Counted from the stretch's first letter, positions 28,487 to 38,953 are shown. The stretch: 64,000 nt of DNA from Yersinia alsatica (GCF_902170305.1 NZ_CABHWW010000011.1:462340-526339); one strand, 5' to 3'. A program made the numbers and translations. The notes: a model not told the origin generated them from the letters alone.

Positions 28487-29467
28487 TCAGCCACCAATAA
28501 ATGATAAGTTCTGCGTAATGCCGCTATTACCCTGATGCAAGAAATGGGTTTGTTTCTTGGTTTGCAATGCGCTCTGAATTCGCGCCATCAGCTCATATTG
28601 CTGGTCATCACTGCTTAACAGGTCGCGCAATGTAATGCCTTGCTCGCCAAATAGGCATAAATGCAGATTTCCCAATGCTGAAACACGCAGACGGTTACAA
28701 CTGGCGCAGAAGTCTTTCTCATAAGGCATGATCAGCCCCACTTCCCCCAGATAGTCTGGATGATGGAATACTTGAGCCGGGCCATCGCTACGTGCGCGCT
28801 CTTGCTGTTGCCAACCTTGCTGGAGTAATTGCTGGCGAATGATGTCACCGGAAACATGGTGTTTACGAAATAGATTGCCACCTTCGCCGGTTTCCATCAG
28901 TTCGATAAACCGCAGTTGAATTGGTCTGGATTTTATCCAGTTAAGGAAGGCACTCAGATTGCGATCATTGACATCCCGCATCAGCACAGCATTGATTTTG
29001 ACTTTCTCAAAACCAGCATCAAAAGCAGCATCAATACCTTGCATAACCTGATGAAATTTATCTTGCCCGGTGATGGCATGAAACTGCCGAGGGTCAAGGC
29101 TATCAACACTGACATTAATTGCCGTCAGTCCCGCCTCACGCCATTGGGCCGCATCACGCGCTAAACGGTAGCCATTAGTGGTCACTGCCAAGGTGCGGAT
29201 CGCGGGATTTTGCCGGATAGTGGCAATAATATCGGTGAAGTCGCGCCGCATAGAGGGTTCACCACCAGTCAGACGGATCTTCTCTGTACCCAACAACGCA
29301 AAAGCGCGGCTGACGCGACTTATCTCGTCAAGGCTCAGAAAACTTTTTAATCCGTCCGGGCGATAGCCATCGGGCAGGCAATAGGTGCAACGAAAATTGC
29401 ACACATCGGTAATTGATAGGCGTAAATAATAGAATTTGCGCGCAAATGCGTCAGTCAGTTGTACCAT
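28487..29467 (-). CDS. moaA: MoaA, GTP 3',8-cyclase (radical SAM)
   Basis: A 326-residue radical SAM enzyme that begins molybdenum cofactor synthesis from GTP. The N-terminal 4Fe-4S site is CNFRCTYC (about residues 24-31) and the C-terminal cluster is CASC...CLFG (ending in GITLRDLL). The protein ends in Gly-Gly (LSFIGG), required for activity in the family. The frame opens at 29512, but ATG 29467 ([12 protein letters not shown]) has GGAAAGGTG upstream and matches E. coli MoaA. The leader holds a Moco riboswitch. Confidence 0.95.
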   Translation of the reverse strand: MVQLTDAFARKFYYLRLSITDVCNFRCTYCLPDGYRPDGLKSFLSLDEISRVSRAFALLGTEKIRLTGGEPSMRRDFTDIIATIRQNPAIRTLAVTTNGYRLARDAAQWREAGLTAINVSVDSLDPRQFHAITGQDKFHQVMQGIDAAFDAGFEKVKINAVLMRDVNDRNLSAFLNWIKSRPIQLRFIELMETGEGGNLFRKHHVSGDIIRQQLLQQGWQQQERARSDGPAQVFHHPDYLGEVGLIMPYEKDFCASCNRLRVSALGNLHLCLFGEQGITLRDLLSSDDQQYELMARIQSALQTKKQTHFLHQGNSGITQNLSFIGG

Positions 29468-29472
29468 AACAC

Positions 29473-29582
29473 CTTTCCAAATACGGGAGATGCAGGCATT
29501 TCTACCTCGCACCCTGGTGGCTTAAAGCCACGGCCAGAGCATCATATTGTGTTAAACAACGTAGACACTAAGGCTAGGAGTT
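29473..29582 (-). promoter_or_regulatory. Moco (molybdenum cofactor) riboswitch of moaA
   Basis: The minus strand shows the Moco RNA motif blocks in order: CTCCTAGCC (29580-29572), GATGCTCTGGCCGTGG, CCACCAGGGTGCGAGGTAG, GAAATGCC, CATCTCCCGTATTTGG and then GGAAAGGTG, which is also the ribosome site. This agrees with the conserved leader of enterobacterial moaA. Cofactor-bound RNA is expected to hide the ribosome site and stop MoaA synthesis. The motif is recalled, not searched. Confidence 0.85.
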
Positions 29583-29585
29583 TAT

Positions 29586-29619
29586 GTTCAGTAACTGTCT
29601 TTCCAACAGCTTACTGAAC
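29586..29619 (-). repeat. Strong hairpin just upstream of the Moco motif
   Basis: GTTCAGTAA and TTACTGAAC pair perfectly, continued by CTGT/ACAG across a one-base bulge, with a short loop. It has no T-run on either strand, so it is not a plain terminator. In the moaA transcript it would be a 5' stem ahead of the riboswitch. Confidence 0.6.
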
Positions 29620-29682
29620 CATGGTTAAAAAAGTAAAACTCATTGCGACACTTAATCGCTAAAAACCTCACTTTTCCTACAG

Positions 29683-29712
29683 ATTCTAACGCTAAAACCA
29701 CTGGATAGCCAA
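29683..29712 (-). promoter_or_regulatory. Predicted sigma-70 promoter of moaA
   Basis: On the minus strand TTGGCT and TAGAAT (29688-29683) are separated by 18 bases, giving an RNA start near 29676 and a leader of about 210 nt that contains the hairpin and riboswitch. The ModE site is centred about 60 bp upstream, an activating position. Confidence 0.5.
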
Positions 29713-29722
29713 TCGCTGTTTT

Positions 29723-29748
29723 TCGCTATATATTTTTATATACAACGA
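29723..29748. promoter_or_regulatory. ModE-binding site upstream of moaA
   Basis: TCGCTATATA, six bases, then TATACAACGA, close to the ModE consensus TCGNTATATA-N6-TATATAACGA. In E. coli ModE-molybdate activates moaA from a comparable place. A perfect ModE site also lies before modA in this window, and modE itself is present. Confidence 0.75.
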
Positions 29749-29926
29749 CTTATATAACAAAACATACTGTTATTGAGCTTATTTCAATCCGCGCCTAATA
29801 CTTTGTTTAAAATCACGAAAATAATGGCTTTTATCGCGTTTTAACAACAAATCCGTTAACTTATGCAGCAATTTCACCATTAGCTACGCTATTAGAGCCA
29901 GGCGATACTATTTAGGCAGGAAAAAT

Positions 29927-30859
29927 ATGCGAAATCGCACATTAGCGGATCTCGATCGAGTGGTTGCATTAGGCGGGGGCCATGGTCTGGGAAGGGTAAT
30001 GTCTGCTCTTTCTCCTTTAGGTTCACGTCTGACCGGTATTGTTACCACCACCGATAATGGCGGTTCGACTGGCCGTATACGCCGCTCAGAGGGTGGAATT
30101 GCCTGGGGAGATACTCGCAACTGCTTGAATCAATTGATAACAGAACCCAGCGTAGCCTCTGCCATGTTTGAATACCGTTTTACCGGTAATGGCGAATTAG
30201 CCGGTCATAATCTGGGCAATTTAATGCTCAAAGCACTGGACCATCTTAGCATTCGACCTATTGAAGCAATCAATCTGGTGCGCAGCTTGCTGAAAGTGGA
30301 TGCTTGGTTGATCCCGATGTCAGAGCAGCCGGTGGACTTACTGGCAATCGATCATGAAGGGCACCCGGTTTACGGTGAAGTGAATATTGACCAACTGGCG
30401 CAAATGCCACAAGAAATGCTGCTGTCGCCTCATGTTCATGCAACCAAGGAAGCGGTTGAAGCTATCAGTCAGGCCGATGTGATTTTAATTGGGCCGGGCA
30501 GTTTTTTAACCAGTCTGATGCCTCTGTTACTACTGGATGATTTAACCCAAGCTTTGCGGCGCAGCTCTGCCAGCATGATTTATATTGGTAATCTGGGACG
30601 TGAGCTCAGTGTGGCGGCAGCCGAACTGTCGTTACACGAAAAATTGGCAATCATGGAAAGTAAGATTGGCCGAAAAATTATTGATGCAGCAATCGTAAGC
30701 CCACGTATTGATATCAGCGGTGTCACAGACAGAATTATTGTCCAGCAACCGTTGGAAGCTAAAGATATTCCTTACCGCCATGACCGCGAATTGCTGCGCC
30801 AAGCTTTGGAGACGACGCTGCAACAATTAGGTGGTGCAAGCACAGCATCGGTGAGCTAA
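29927..30859 (+). CDS. ybhK: YbhK, YvcK/CofD-like family protein
   Basis: A 310-residue cytoplasmic protein of the YvcK family, which binds UDP-sugars and is needed for cell-wall growth on gluconeogenic carbon in Bacillus. The Gly-rich start [17 protein letters not shown] and [24 protein letters not shown] are characteristic, with [15 protein letters not shown] and [18 protein letters not shown] further on. A CAGGA site precedes the ATG. Divergent from moaA and convergent with the next gene, with five bases between stop codons. Confidence 0.92.
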   Translation: MRNRTLADLDRVVALGGGHGLGRVMSALSPLGSRLTGIVTTTDNGGSTGRIRRSEGGIAWGDTRNCLNQLITEPSVASAMFEYRFTGNGELAGHNLGNLMLKALDHLSIRPIEAINLVRSLLKVDAWLIPMSEQPVDLLAIDHEGHPVYGEVNIDQLAQMPQEMLLSPHVHATKEAVEAISQADVILIGPGSFLTSLMPLLLLDDLTQALRRSSASMIYIGNLGRELSVAAAELSLHEKLAIMESKIGRKIIDAAIVSPRIDISGVTDRIIVQQPLEAKDIPYRHDRELLRQALETTLQQLGGASTASVS

Positions 30860-30864
30860 AAGGG

Positions 30865-31113
30865 TTACTTTTTAGCTTGTTCTTGCAAAGCAGCGTTGTT
30901 ATTCATGTGGATGTAAAGCGCTTCTACTTTAGCCCGCGCCCATGGCGTACGGCGTAAAAACTTCAGGCTAGATTTAATGCTGGGATCACTAATGAAACAG
31001 TTGATCTGGATGCGGTACGCCAGTTCTTCCCAACCATAGTGCTCCACCAGCTTGGTCAGTAACTGTTCCAATGTAATACCGTGCAATGGATCTTTGGATA
31101 AGTGGTCGCTCAT
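30865..31113 (-). CDS. VF530/DUF2132 family small protein
   Basis: An 82-residue protein. The whole length fits the VF530 family ([25 protein letters not shown], then [28 protein letters not shown]), a compact helical DNA-binding-like fold known mostly from structures. Its function is unknown. It lies on the minus strand between ybhK and uvrB. Confidence 0.82.
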   Translation of the reverse strand: MSDHLSKDPLHGITLEQLLTKLVEHYGWEELAYRIQINCFISDPSIKSSLKFLRRTPWARAKVEALYIHMNNNAALQEQAKK

Positions 31114-31247
31114 TATTTATCTCGCGCATTATTCGATGACGATTTTATCAGCCGCACACCTTAATCAGGTTCGGCCGATGCGACAAGCAGAAATTCCCAA
31201 TTTTTCATACCCATCATTCTGCGGCCCACCAAGTGAGCCGCTGACTA

Positions 31248-33260
31248 TCAAGATATTGCAATAAATTGCTGGCGCAGTTGGTGGACTTGATCACGCAATT
31301 CAGCTGCTTGTTCGAATTCAAGGTTCTGTGCGTGGGTATACATCTTCGCTTCAAGCTCGCGGATTTTCTGATCAAGCGCTTTAGGTGGCAGTGATTGGTA
31401 GTTATTGGTGTCGGCCACTTTGCCGCCGCGCCCTTTCCCTTTACCCCGAGTAGAAGGCTGGCCCAATTGCAGAATATCGCCAATCTTCTTGTTGAGCCCC
31501 TGTGGAATGATACCGCGCTCTTCATTGTAAGCTTGCTGCTTCGCCCGACGCCGCTCGGTTTCGCCAATCGCTTTTTCCATCGAGGCGGTGATTCTGTCGC
31601 CGTAGAGAATAGCTTTACCATTGAGGTTACGTGCCGCGCGGCCAATGGTCTGAATGAGGGAACGTTCAGAGCGCAGGAAACCTTCTTTATCGGCATCCAA
31701 AATGGCAACCAGTGAAACCTCTGGCATATCCAGCCCTTCTCGCAGCAAGTTGATGCCCACCAGCACATCAAATTCACCCAAGCGCAGGTCACGAATAATC
31801 TCTACCCGCTCAACAGTATCAATATCGGAATGCAGATAACGGACACGAGCACCATGCTCCCCCAGATACTCCGTCAAATCTTCGGCCATACGTTTGGTCA
31901 GCGTGGTGACCAATACCCGCTCATTGATCGCGGCGCGAATACGGATTTCAGATAGCAAGTCATCCACCTGTGTTGCAACAGGACGCACTTCAATCAGTGG
32001 ATCAAGCAAGCCTGTCGGGCGCACCACTTGATCAACAACCTCGCCACCGGATTTCTCTAACTCGTACTTGCCCGGAGTCGCTGAGACATAAATAGTCTGA
32101 GGTGCCAATGCTTCAAATTCTTCAAAGCGCATTGGGCGGTTGTCCAGCGCTGATGGCAGCCGGAAGCCATATTCCACCAAGGTTTCTTTACGCGAGCGGT
32201 CACCTTTGTACATCCCGCCGATTTGCGGAATAGTCACGTGGGACTCATCAACAATCAGCAAACCGTCGGCGGGTAGATAGTCGAATAATGTTGGTGGCGC
32301 TTCACCCGGCCCACGGCCAGACAGATAGCGCGAATAGTTTTCAATACCGGAGCAGTAGCCCAGCTCATTCATCATTTCAAGGTCAAACTGGGTGCGCTGT
32401 GTAAGACGCTGTTCTTCCAATAACTTATTATTAGCAAGCAGCACCTTGCGCCGCTCCGCCAGTTCAACTTTGATCTCTTCCATCGCCTGCAAGATACGCT
32501 CTCGCGGGGTAACGTAGTGAGTTTTAGGATAAACAGTAAAACGTGGAACTTCGTGCTGTAATTGGCCCGTTAACGGATCAAATATTGAGAGCCGCTCGAC
32601 CTCTTCATCAAACAATTCAACCCGCAGCGCCCACTCATCGGACTCTGCGGGGAAGATATCAATAACTTCACCGCGCACACGGAAAGTACCGCGCTGAAAC
32701 ACTTGGTCATTACGGCTGTATTGCAGCTCTGATAAGCGGCGTAAAATTGAGCGTTGGTCAATAATCATCCCCTTAGTCAGATGCAGCATCATTTTCAGGT
32801 ATAAATCAGGGTCACCCAAGCCATAGATAGCCGAGACCGAGGCCACTACCACCACATCCCGCCGCTCCAGTAATGCTTTGGTCGCAGATAGCCGCATTTG
32901 CTCGATATGCTCGTTTACAGAGGCGTCCTTCTCGATGAAGGTATCAGAACTTGGGACATAGGCTTCGGGCTGATAGTAATCATAGTAGGAGACAAAATAT
33001 TCCACCGCATTCTCGGGAAAGAACTCTTTCATCTCGCCATAAAGCTGGGCCGCCAATGTTTTATTCGGCGCTAATACCATCGTTGGGCGGTTCAAATCGG
33101 CAATCACATTCGCCACCGTAAAGGTTTTGCCCGACCCCGTAACCCCCAACAGTGTCTGGTGGGCCAAACCATTTTCTAGCCCTTCTTCCAGTTTACGGAT
33201 GGCCTCAGGCTGATCGCCTGCTGGTTTAAACTCAGAATGTAGTTTGAATGGTTTACTCAT
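31248..33260 (-). CDS. uvrB: UvrB, excinuclease ABC subunit B
   Basis: A 670-residue (E. coli 673) damage-verifying helicase of nucleotide excision repair. Visible are Walker [10 protein letters not shown] (about residue 38), the beta-hairpin region [21 protein letters not shown] that clamps damaged DNA, helicase motifs [21 protein letters not shown] and [12 protein letters not shown] [12 protein letters not shown], and the C-terminal UVR motif [22 protein letters not shown] that contacts UvrC. The frame is open to 33371, but [10 protein letters not shown] at 33260 aligns with the family. A LexA box lies 83 bp upstream. Confidence 0.96.
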   Translation of the reverse strand: MSKPFKLHSEFKPAGDQPEAIRKLEEGLENGLAHQTLLGVTGSGKTFTVANVIADLNRPTMVLAPNKTLAAQLYGEMKEFFPENAVEYFVSYYDYYQPEAYVPSSDTFIEKDASVNEHIEQMRLSATKALLERRDVVVVASVSAIYGLGDPDLYLKMMLHLTKGMIIDQRSILRRLSELQYSRNDQVFQRGTFRVRGEVIDIFPAESDEWALRVELFDEEVERLSIFDPLTGQLQHEVPRFTVYPKTHYVTPRERILQAMEEIKVELAERRKVLLANNKLLEEQRLTQRTQFDLEMMNELGYCSGIENYSRYLSGRGPGEAPPTLFDYLPADGLLIVDESHVTIPQIGGMYKGDRSRKETLVEYGFRLPSALDNRPMRFEEFEALAPQTIYVSATPGKYELEKSGGEVVDQVVRPTGLLDPLIEVRPVATQVDDLLSEIRIRAAINERVLVTTLTKRMAEDLTEYLGEHGARVRYLHSDIDTVERVEIIRDLRLGEFDVLVGINLLREGLDMPEVSLVAILDADKEGFLRSERSLIQTIGRAARNLNGKAILYGDRITASMEKAIGETERRRAKQQAYNEERGIIPQGLNKKIGDILQLGQPSTRGKGKGRGGKVADTNNYQSLPPKALDQKIRELEAKMYTHAQNLEFEQAAELRDQVHQLRQQFIAIS

Positions 33261-33342
33261 GAATTTGCTACCCGCCGGAGAAATGCACACTGTCAGGAGG
33301 CTAATTATGAAAGCCCCATAGATTTTTGCCACTGCTATGATA

Positions 33343-33358
33343 CTGGATATAAAACCAG
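33343..33358. promoter_or_regulatory. LexA (SOS) box of uvrB
   Basis: On the uvrB strand CTG-GTTTTATATC-CAG fits the CTG-N10-CAG SOS consensus and is nearly the known E. coli uvrB box. It explains DNA-damage induction of uvrB. Confidence 0.85.
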
Positions 33359-33371
33359 CTTCAAACACCAA

Positions 33372-34358
33372 AATGTCTTAATTTGCTCAACAGCAACATT
33401 GCATGCATCGTTACAGTGACATGACGTTCACATTTGCACTCTAAAAGCGTTTTTATCCCCAAGCATTAACATAAACACATTATTGATGGTTAATTGATTA
33501 AAGATCATCCATCCATCAAGGCTATAATTTTTGAGTGCTTGATTTTAATTAACTCACTGATAATAAACAATATTTCTAAAAAGTCGAGAATCCAGACAAC
33601 AGGAGCCGAAGCCGCGTCTGCTCTCGCTTGCCATTAGTTTTCTATCGCTAATGCACAAGGTTATCCACAGGAATGGTGGATAACTCCTGCAACCCCATAG
33701 AGGCCGCGTGTTGGCGAAAAGCAAAGCTTAGCGATGAAATAGAAACAAACTGGCTTTTTTAGTGTTTTTTTTACATTTTTATTTCACCGCATATTTCAAT
33801 AAGTGCTAAGCATACTATTTGCTAATTCTATAATGTTAGTCTCCAAGTTCTCACACTCAACCACTTTTGACGGCGCTATTTCTGCTGCACCATTATTTTC
33901 GTTATGGCACTGCTTAAGTGCAACGAAGTACCGCTCACCGCTGTTTCCTGCCATCACCCTTGCCATTTTATGACTCACTATTGCATTAAAACCATTTACA
34001 GTCCGTTAACATGCGAATTTTGACCGGCACCAAGGCAACTTGGCCCAAGAGTTGCTTTATATCTCTGGGAAACAGAGTAATGAAAGGGGAAATGCGCTAA
34101 AGCAGTGCAGAACGTTAATTGGCTGATAATCACCCGTAAGTGGGATGATAAAGGGTAAAAATAGCCCGTTGAAGCCATTTTGTGCCGCTATTAGCCAACT
34201 TTACCTCAATTTACACTAACAACCGCCCGCTAGAGACGTGGTGTTTTATGCTGTGCTGCCGCTATCAAGTATGCAGATTTGCTGGTTAATCCTTCACTAG
34301 CCGTTACAGAACACCGGGATACCTGTGAACTACTGAGATCGACTGAGGAGAAGCACTG
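33372..34358. other. Long gene-poor spacer between uvrB and the urtE-like gene
   Basis: Almost 1 kb with no convincing gene. It holds a run of hairpins at 33630-33685 (GCCATTAG...CTAATGC, then GTTATCCAC...GTGGATAAC) followed at 33755-33785 by T-rich sequence, which could be a small RNA. Two short minus-strand frames (33796-33978 and 33996-34178) lack good ribosome sites. Confidence 0.5.
33660..33684. repeat. Perfect inverted repeat containing DnaA-box 9-mers
   Basis: GTTATCCAC (33660-33668) and GTGGATAAC (33676-33684) with a 7-nt spacer. The left side extends to TTATCCACA (33661-33669), a perfect DnaA box; the right side gives TTATCCACC on the other strand. It could be a DnaA-binding pair or simply an RNA hairpin. 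Confidence 0.5.
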
Positions 34359-35069
34359 ATGCTGAGTTTAACCGCTGTAAATCAATACTATGGTCAGAAT
34401 CATATCTTATGGGATATCAATCTGGAGCTTCCCCGTGGCCAATGTACTTGCCTGATTGGCCGCAACGGCGTAGGCAAAACCACGTTAATTAATTGCATCA
34501 TGGGGCATCTACCAATTAAGAGTGGCACCATGACCTGGCAGCCTAACCATGAGCCGCCACAGAACTTGCTTCAACAGCCCGTGGAGGGGCGCAATGCGCT
34601 GGGAATTGGCTATGTGCCACAAGGGCAGCAAATTTTCTCTCAATTGAGTGTTGAGGAAAATATGTTGATCGCCGTGTTAGCCGGTCGGCATAAGTCGCGT
34701 CATATTCCGGGTTGGGTGTTTGACTTATTCCCCCTGTTATATGACAAACGCAGCCAGCGTGGCGGAGAACTCACCCGCAATCAGCAGCAGCAGTTGGCTA
34801 TCGCCAGAGCACTGGTTGCCGAGCCGGAGTTGCTAATCCTTGATGAACCGGGAAGCGGCACATTGCCGCCGCTAAGTGAAGATATCGGCAATATCTTGCA
34901 CCAACTCAGCCGAAGCTTGGGTATGACAATATTGCTGGTTGAGCACCGTTTACCTTTTATTCAACACGTTGCCGACAGATTCTGTTTAATGGCCGGAGGA
35001 AGGAATGTGGCACAAGGGACATTAGATCAATTGGATGAGAATATGATTATTGAGCATTTGGCCAGTTGA
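34359..35069 (+). CDS. UrtE-like ABC ATPase, orphan with degenerate signature
   Basis: A 236-residue ATP-binding protein closest to UrtE/LivF: it opens LTAVNQYYGQNHILWDINLELPRG, has Walker A GRNGVGKTT (about residue 35), Q-loop IGYVPQGQQIFSQLSVEENM and Walker B LLILDEPGSGTLPP. The ABC signature, normally LSGGQ, reads LTRNQQQQLAIARAL, and the usual UrtE residue after VE is His here (LLVEHRL). A normal urtE is expected beside urtD off the left edge, so this looks like a diverged extra copy, perhaps inactive or recruited. E. coli has no gene here between uvrB and bioD. A GAGGAG-type site precedes the ATG. No permease genes adjoin it. Confidence 0.75.
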   Translation: MLSLTAVNQYYGQNHILWDINLELPRGQCTCLIGRNGVGKTTLINCIMGHLPIKSGTMTWQPNHEPPQNLLQQPVEGRNALGIGYVPQGQQIFSQLSVEENMLIAVLAGRHKSRHIPGWVFDLFPLLYDKRSQRGGELTRNQQQQLAIARALVAEPELLILDEPGSGTLPPLSEDIGNILHQLSRSLGMTILLVEHRLPFIQHVADRFCLMAGGRNVAQGTLDQLDENMIIEHLAS

Positions 35070-35112
35070 TATGGCTCAACGCGCTCTTCGCACTGGCGAG
35101 TCAGTTACGGCA

Positions 35113-35146
35113 TTAACCGGGCTAATCATTTCAATTAGCCCTTAAT
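35113..35146. terminator. Bidirectional terminator between the urtE-like gene and bioD
   Basis: GGGCTAAT (35119-35126) and ATTAGCCC (35134-35141) with flanking ATTAA/TTAAT pairing, between converging genes. Confidence 0.7.
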
Positions 35147-35157
35147 TTATATTGCCT

Positions 35158-35877
35158 TTAATTCACCGGATTTTTCTTTGTGTTCACTAATAAACTTAAA
35201 TCCAAATAATTCCCGAGGTCACGGCGCTCCGTTGCGGGAGATGTCGCAAGGTCAGCCAGATGAGGGATTACCCCCAGTAATGGCGCGTTTATCATCCGTA
35301 TCAATGTTGCCATATATTCAGGTTGCCGTACTCCTGCCGGGATAACCTCATTTGCCACCCACCCTGCCAGCGTCAATCCGGCCTGCTGGATAGCCAAAGC
35401 CGTCAGTAATGCATGATTGATGCACCCCAACTTTACCCCAACAACCATAATGACCGGTAATTGCTCCTGCTGTACCCAATCGGCAAAAGTCGCTTGTGGC
35501 GAAAGCGGAGTAAACCAGCCCCCGGCTCCTTCAACCAGCACCCAATCCGCTACTTGCTCAAGTTGCCGCAAACCTTGCGATAAGGTAGGCAAATGAATCT
35601 CGCACCCTTCACTTAGGCTGGCAATATGTGGCGAGGTAGCCTCTAACATTGTCAGCGGATTGACTTGCGAATAGCTCAACACTTCGCTGCTATTGGCCTG
35701 TAATGCCAGAGCATCACTGTTGCGTAAACCATCAGCCGTCATCTGGCTACCTGATGCCACCGGCTTATACCCTGCAGTGCGGTAACCCATCAGTGCTGCG
35801 GCTTGCAGTAATGCACAACTGGCAACAGTTTTACCGACATCAGTATCTGTGCCGGTGATAAACCAACGTTTAGTCAC
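35158..35877 (-). CDS. bioD: BioD, dethiobiotin synthetase
   Basis: A 239-residue ATP-dependent enzyme that carboxylates DAPA and closes the ureido ring of dethiobiotin. The P-loop is TGTDTDVGKT near the start, followed by GYKPVASGSQ. The WVLVEGAGGWFTPL segment and VGVKLGCINHALLT are family-typical. Start: GTG 35877 gives the family N-terminus (TKRWFITG) and overlaps the bioC stop by eight bases; ATG 35892 would add five residues. Last gene of bioBFCD. Confidence 0.93.
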   Translation of the reverse strand: MTKRWFITGTDTDVGKTVASCALLQAAALMGYRTAGYKPVASGSQMTADGLRNSDALALQANSSEVLSYSQVNPLTMLEATSPHIASLSEGCEIHLPTLSQGLRQLEQVADWVLVEGAGGWFTPLSPQATFADWVQQEQLPVIMVVGVKLGCINHALLTALAIQQAGLTLAGWVANEVIPAGVRQPEYMATLIRMINAPLLGVIPHLADLATSPATERRDLGNYLDLSLLVNTKKNPVN

Positions 35878-36682
35878 GATAAATAACCCCATAAACCAAA
35901 TGGTAACTCAGCGGGTAGTAGCCAGATTGCGTGCTATAAGCTCGTTGCAGCGCCATCAGACGTTGGCGACCACTTAACCCTGCCGCACGCCCCTGATGCA
36001 AATGCGTAGCACCAATCCCCTGTAATGAGCGCATAAGGGCAATGACATCAGGAAACTGCTGCTGATGTAACTGCGGTGTCAGAGTGTGTCGATACCCTTG
36101 GCAAGCAGCGCTAATATGCTGAAATGAAAGAAAATCGTTCACATGCCGCTTACCATCAATCTGCTGCCACGCCTGCCCCAACTCATCCAGAGATCCGCTT
36201 GCCAGAGTAGAAAACAAAACCACGCCCCCCGGGCGCGTAATCCGATGCAACTCAGCCAGCGCCAGCGGTAAATCAGCACACCACTGCACTGCTAAATTAC
36301 TAAAACAGATATCAACGGAGTGATCCGCCAGCGGGATAGATTCAATATCACCCAGCAGATAATCATCAGCGGCCTGCTGTTGCTGAGCATGCGCTAACAT
36401 GCCCGCAGCCAGATCCAGTGCAATCACATGCTTACCTAACTCACGCCAGCGACGGCTAAAATGACCGGTACCGCACCCGGCATCCAGCACCGACATCCCG
36501 GGGTGCTGCGCCGCCAATGCCAATAAGATGTCGCCCGTTTCACGCTGTAAGTCAGCGGCTGTATCGTAGCTGCCTGCCGCGCGACTGAATGCCGCAGCAA
36601 TTGCCGGTTTATTGATTGTTGATTTATTCGCTTGCGGTTTATTCACCCACATCGACCGCAGATTCTCAGTGGCAAATGCCAT
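35870..36682 (-). CDS. bioC: BioC, malonyl-ACP O-methyltransferase
   Basis: A SAM-dependent methyltransferase of about 270 residues that masks malonyl-ACP so the fatty-acid machinery can build pimeloyl-ACP. The SAM site motif I is [15 protein letters not shown], with [28 protein letters not shown] as motif II/III and the substrate-side [21 protein letters not shown] 36682 overlaps the end of bioF by 17 bases; a second in-frame ATG at 36652 lies just after the bioF stop and is an alternative. Confidence 0.93.
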   Translation of the reverse strand: MAFATENLRSMWVNKPQANKSTINKPAIAAAFSRAAGSYDTAADLQRETGDILLALAAQHPGMSVLDAGCGTGHFSRRWRELGKHVIALDLAAGMLAHAQQQQAADDYLLGDIESIPLADHSVDICFSNLAVQWCADLPLALAELHRITRPGGVVLFSTLASGSLDELGQAWQQIDGKRHVNDFLSFQHISAACQGYRHTLTPQLHQQQFPDVIALMRSLQGIGATHLHQGRAAGLSGRQRLMALQRAYSTQSGYYPLSYHLVYGVIYRD

Positions 36683-37817
36683 AAAGCACCTCCAGCAACC
36701 GGTCAATATCATCACTCTGATGAGCGGCGCTCAGAGTAATGCGCAACCTGGCACCACCCGGTGGAACCGTCGGTGGGCGGATAGCCGTAACCCATAAACC
36801 TGCAGCGCGCAGTTGCTCTGCCAATGCCAGCGTTTGCTGGTTGTCACCCACCAACAGTGGCTGAATTGCCGTTTCAGATGCCGCTAATTGCAGTGGCAAC
36901 TCAGCCGCACCACGACGAAATTGCGCAATACGGTGTTGCAGCTGCTGGCGTAAATCATCGCCTTGTTGAATACGTGCCAATGCGGCTTGTAAGGCACAGG
37001 CCTGAGCCGGCGGCATCGCGGTGCTGTAAATCAGGTGGCGAGCATATTGCAGCAGGTATTCGGCTACTGGTTCCTGACACAATACTGCCGCACCACTTAG
37101 GCCAAATGCTTTACCAAAAGTGACCACCAGCAGTTCAGGTTTAACACCTTGATCCCAGCAACTCCCCCGGCCAGCAGCGCCACGGACGCCAATGCCATGT
37201 GCATCGTCGACTAATAACCAGCTCCCGCTGGCGGCAGTGTGTTGCTGCAAAGCGGCCAATGGCGCACTGTCGCCATCCATACTAAAAACCCCTTCGGTAA
37301 TCACCAAAGTTTGCCCCGAACAGGGCTTATTGAGCAGGTTTTGCAGTGAATCAGCTTGATTATGGGCAAAACGCCGCAGTTGGGCGGGAGAGTGCGCCGC
37401 CGCTTCCAGCAAAGACGCATGACTGAGTTTATCTGCCAAAATCCGGTCATCGGCGCCAGCTAACGCCGCCAGCACTCCCTGATTCGCGGCATAACCGGAG
37501 ATAAATAATAAGGCGCGTGGATAACCCAACCAATCCGCAAGCTGCTGTTCCAATTGAGCATGTGGCTGACTATAGCCGGTGACGTGACCGGAGCCGCCGC
37601 TACCAACACCATAGCGCGACGCCCCTTGCTGCCAAGCGGCAATCACCTCGGGATCTTGGCTGAGCCCCAGATAATCATTGCTGGAAAAGTTAAGATAACT
37701 TTGCCCAGCTAATTGCAGCCAGCGCCCATTGGCGCAGTCATTCACTTGACGAGAACGATAGGCCGAGGCCTCGCGCCGCTGTTGCAGCCCACTTGCTATC
37801 TTGTTTTGCCAACTCAT
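36666..37817 (-). CDS. bioF: BioF, 8-amino-7-oxononanoate synthase
   Basis: A 383-residue PLP enzyme that condenses pimeloyl-ACP and alanine. The PLP lysine lies in [15 protein letters not shown] (about residue 236), preceded by [20 protein letters not shown], and the phosphate-binding region is NYLGLS / [11 protein letters not shown] near residues 48-82. Its ATG overlaps the bioB stop by one base, so it is translationally coupled in the bioBFCD operon. Confidence 0.95.
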   Translation of the reverse strand: MSWQNKIASGLQQRREASAYRSRQVNDCANGRWLQLAGQSYLNFSSNDYLGLSQDPEVIAAWQQGASRYGVGSGGSGHVTGYSQPHAQLEQQLADWLGYPRALLFISGYAANQGVLAALAGADDRILADKLSHASLLEAAAHSPAQLRRFAHNQADSLQNLLNKPCSGQTLVITEGVFSMDGDSAPLAALQQHTAASGSWLLVDDAHGIGVRGAAGRGSCWDQGVKPELLVVTFGKAFGLSGAAVLCQEPVAEYLLQYARHLIYSTAMPPAQACALQAALARIQQGDDLRQQLQHRIAQFRRGAAELPLQLAASETAIQPLLVGDNQQTLALAEQLRAAGLWVTAIRPPTVPPGGARLRITLSAAHQSDDIDRLLEVLYGICH

Positions 37818-38854
37818 CAGACTGCCGCGTTATAAAATTGTGCACTGTCGGCATGCAATAATTGCTCGGTCAACACTTGCTGCTGTTCGTGATCACCTTT
37901 ATCCGTTGCTGTCTGTTGCGGGTTCAGCCCCAATTTGCGGAATAACTGCAAATCCTTATCTTCTTCCGGATTGGGAGTAGTCAGTAGTTTGCAGCCGTAG
38001 AAAATGGAGTTAGCGCCAGCCATAAAGCACATTGCCTGAGTTTGCTCATTCATTTGCTCACGCCCGGCAGAGAGCCGCACATAAGACGTTGGCATCATGA
38101 TTCGGGCAACCGCAATGGTGCGAATGAACTCAAAAGCATCCACATCTTCGTTATTTTCCAGCGGCGTACCCTTCACTTTTACCAGCATATTAATCGGCAC
38201 ACTTTCCGGTGGTTTAGGTAAATTCGCCAGCTCAACCAATAATCCAGCGCGGTCGCGTACGGTTTCCCCTAACCCGACAATCCCGCCAGAACACACCTTA
38301 ATACCGGCATCGCGCACTTCGCTGAGTGTGTCGAGCCGCTCCTGATAACTGCGAGTGGTAATAATATTGCCGTAGAATTCTGGCGACGTGTCCAGATTAT
38401 GGTTGTAATAGTCCAGCCCGGCGTCTGCCAGCCGATGAGCTTGCTGCTTATCCAGTGTACCGAGCGTCATACAGGTTTCCATGCCCATCGCTTTGACGCC
38501 TTCCACCATTTTTTCCAGATAAGGCATATCACGCTCATGTGGGTTTTTCCAAGCCGCCCCCATACAGAAACGGGTTGAACCGGCGGCTTTAGCTTTTTTC
38601 GCTGATTCTAATACTTGCTCAACTTGCATGAGTCGCTCACTTTCCAGCCCGGTTTTATAGCGAGAACTTTGCGGGCAATATTTGCAATCTTCCGGGCAAG
38701 CACCGGTTTTAATCGACAGCAGCGTACTGACTTGCACTTGGCGCGGATCAAAATGCTGACGATGAATTTGCTGCGCTTCAAACAGTAAATCCAACAAGGG
38801 TTTTTCAAACAGGGCCTGGGCTTGCCCTACTGTCCAGCGAATATAATTTGCCAT
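37817..38854 (-). CDS. bioB: BioB, biotin synthase (radical SAM)
   Basis: A 345-residue enzyme that inserts sulfur into dethiobiotin. The radical SAM cysteines are CPEDCKYC (about residues 53-60). The auxiliary 2Fe-2S ligands appear in [21 protein letters not shown] and [11 protein letters not shown], and the conserved Arg in SYVRLSAGR. Nearly the same as E. coli BioB over the whole length. A TTGGAG site precedes the ATG. Transcribed away from bioA from a shared BirA operator. Confidence 0.97.
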   Translation of the reverse strand: MANYIRWTVGQAQALFEKPLLDLLFEAQQIHRQHFDPRQVQVSTLLSIKTGACPEDCKYCPQSSRYKTGLESERLMQVEQVLESAKKAKAAGSTRFCMGAAWKNPHERDMPYLEKMVEGVKAMGMETCMTLGTLDKQQAHRLADAGLDYYNHNLDTSPEFYGNIITTRSYQERLDTLSEVRDAGIKVCSGGIVGLGETVRDRAGLLVELANLPKPPESVPINMLVKVKGTPLENNEDVDAFEFIRTIAVARIMMPTSYVRLSAGREQMNEQTQAMCFMAGANSIFYGCKLLTTPNPEEDKDLQLFRKLGLNPQQTATDKGDHEQQQVLTEQLLHADSAQFYNAAV

Positions 38855-38910
38855 TACGGCTTCTCCAAGGAAGAGAAAAAAGTGTCGTCAGTGTAAATAA
38901 ATCCGATATA

Positions 38911-38944
38911 CTGTCAACCATTCTTGCATTAATTTGGTTTACAA
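38911..38944. promoter_or_regulatory. BirA operator between bioB and bioA
   Basis: TGTCAACC (38912-38919), 16 bases, GGTTTACA (38936-38943): the BirA dyad TTGTAAACC-N(15-16)-GGTTTACAA with one changed base. It lies in the 99-bp space between the divergent starts, so the biotinoyl-AMP form of BirA should repress both directions. Confidence 0.85.
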
Positions 38945-38953
38945 TGGGTTCTT

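Noticed and set aside
29586..29619. Hairpin read as a terminator upstream of moaA
   Set aside because: The stem is strong, but there is no T-run on either strand and it would block moaA transcription, so it is listed as a hairpin only.
33796..33978. 60-residue minus-strand frame upstream of uvrB
   Set aside because: GTG start without a ribosome site and no recognisable domain; the neighbouring 60-residue frame at 33996-34178 is equally unsupported.
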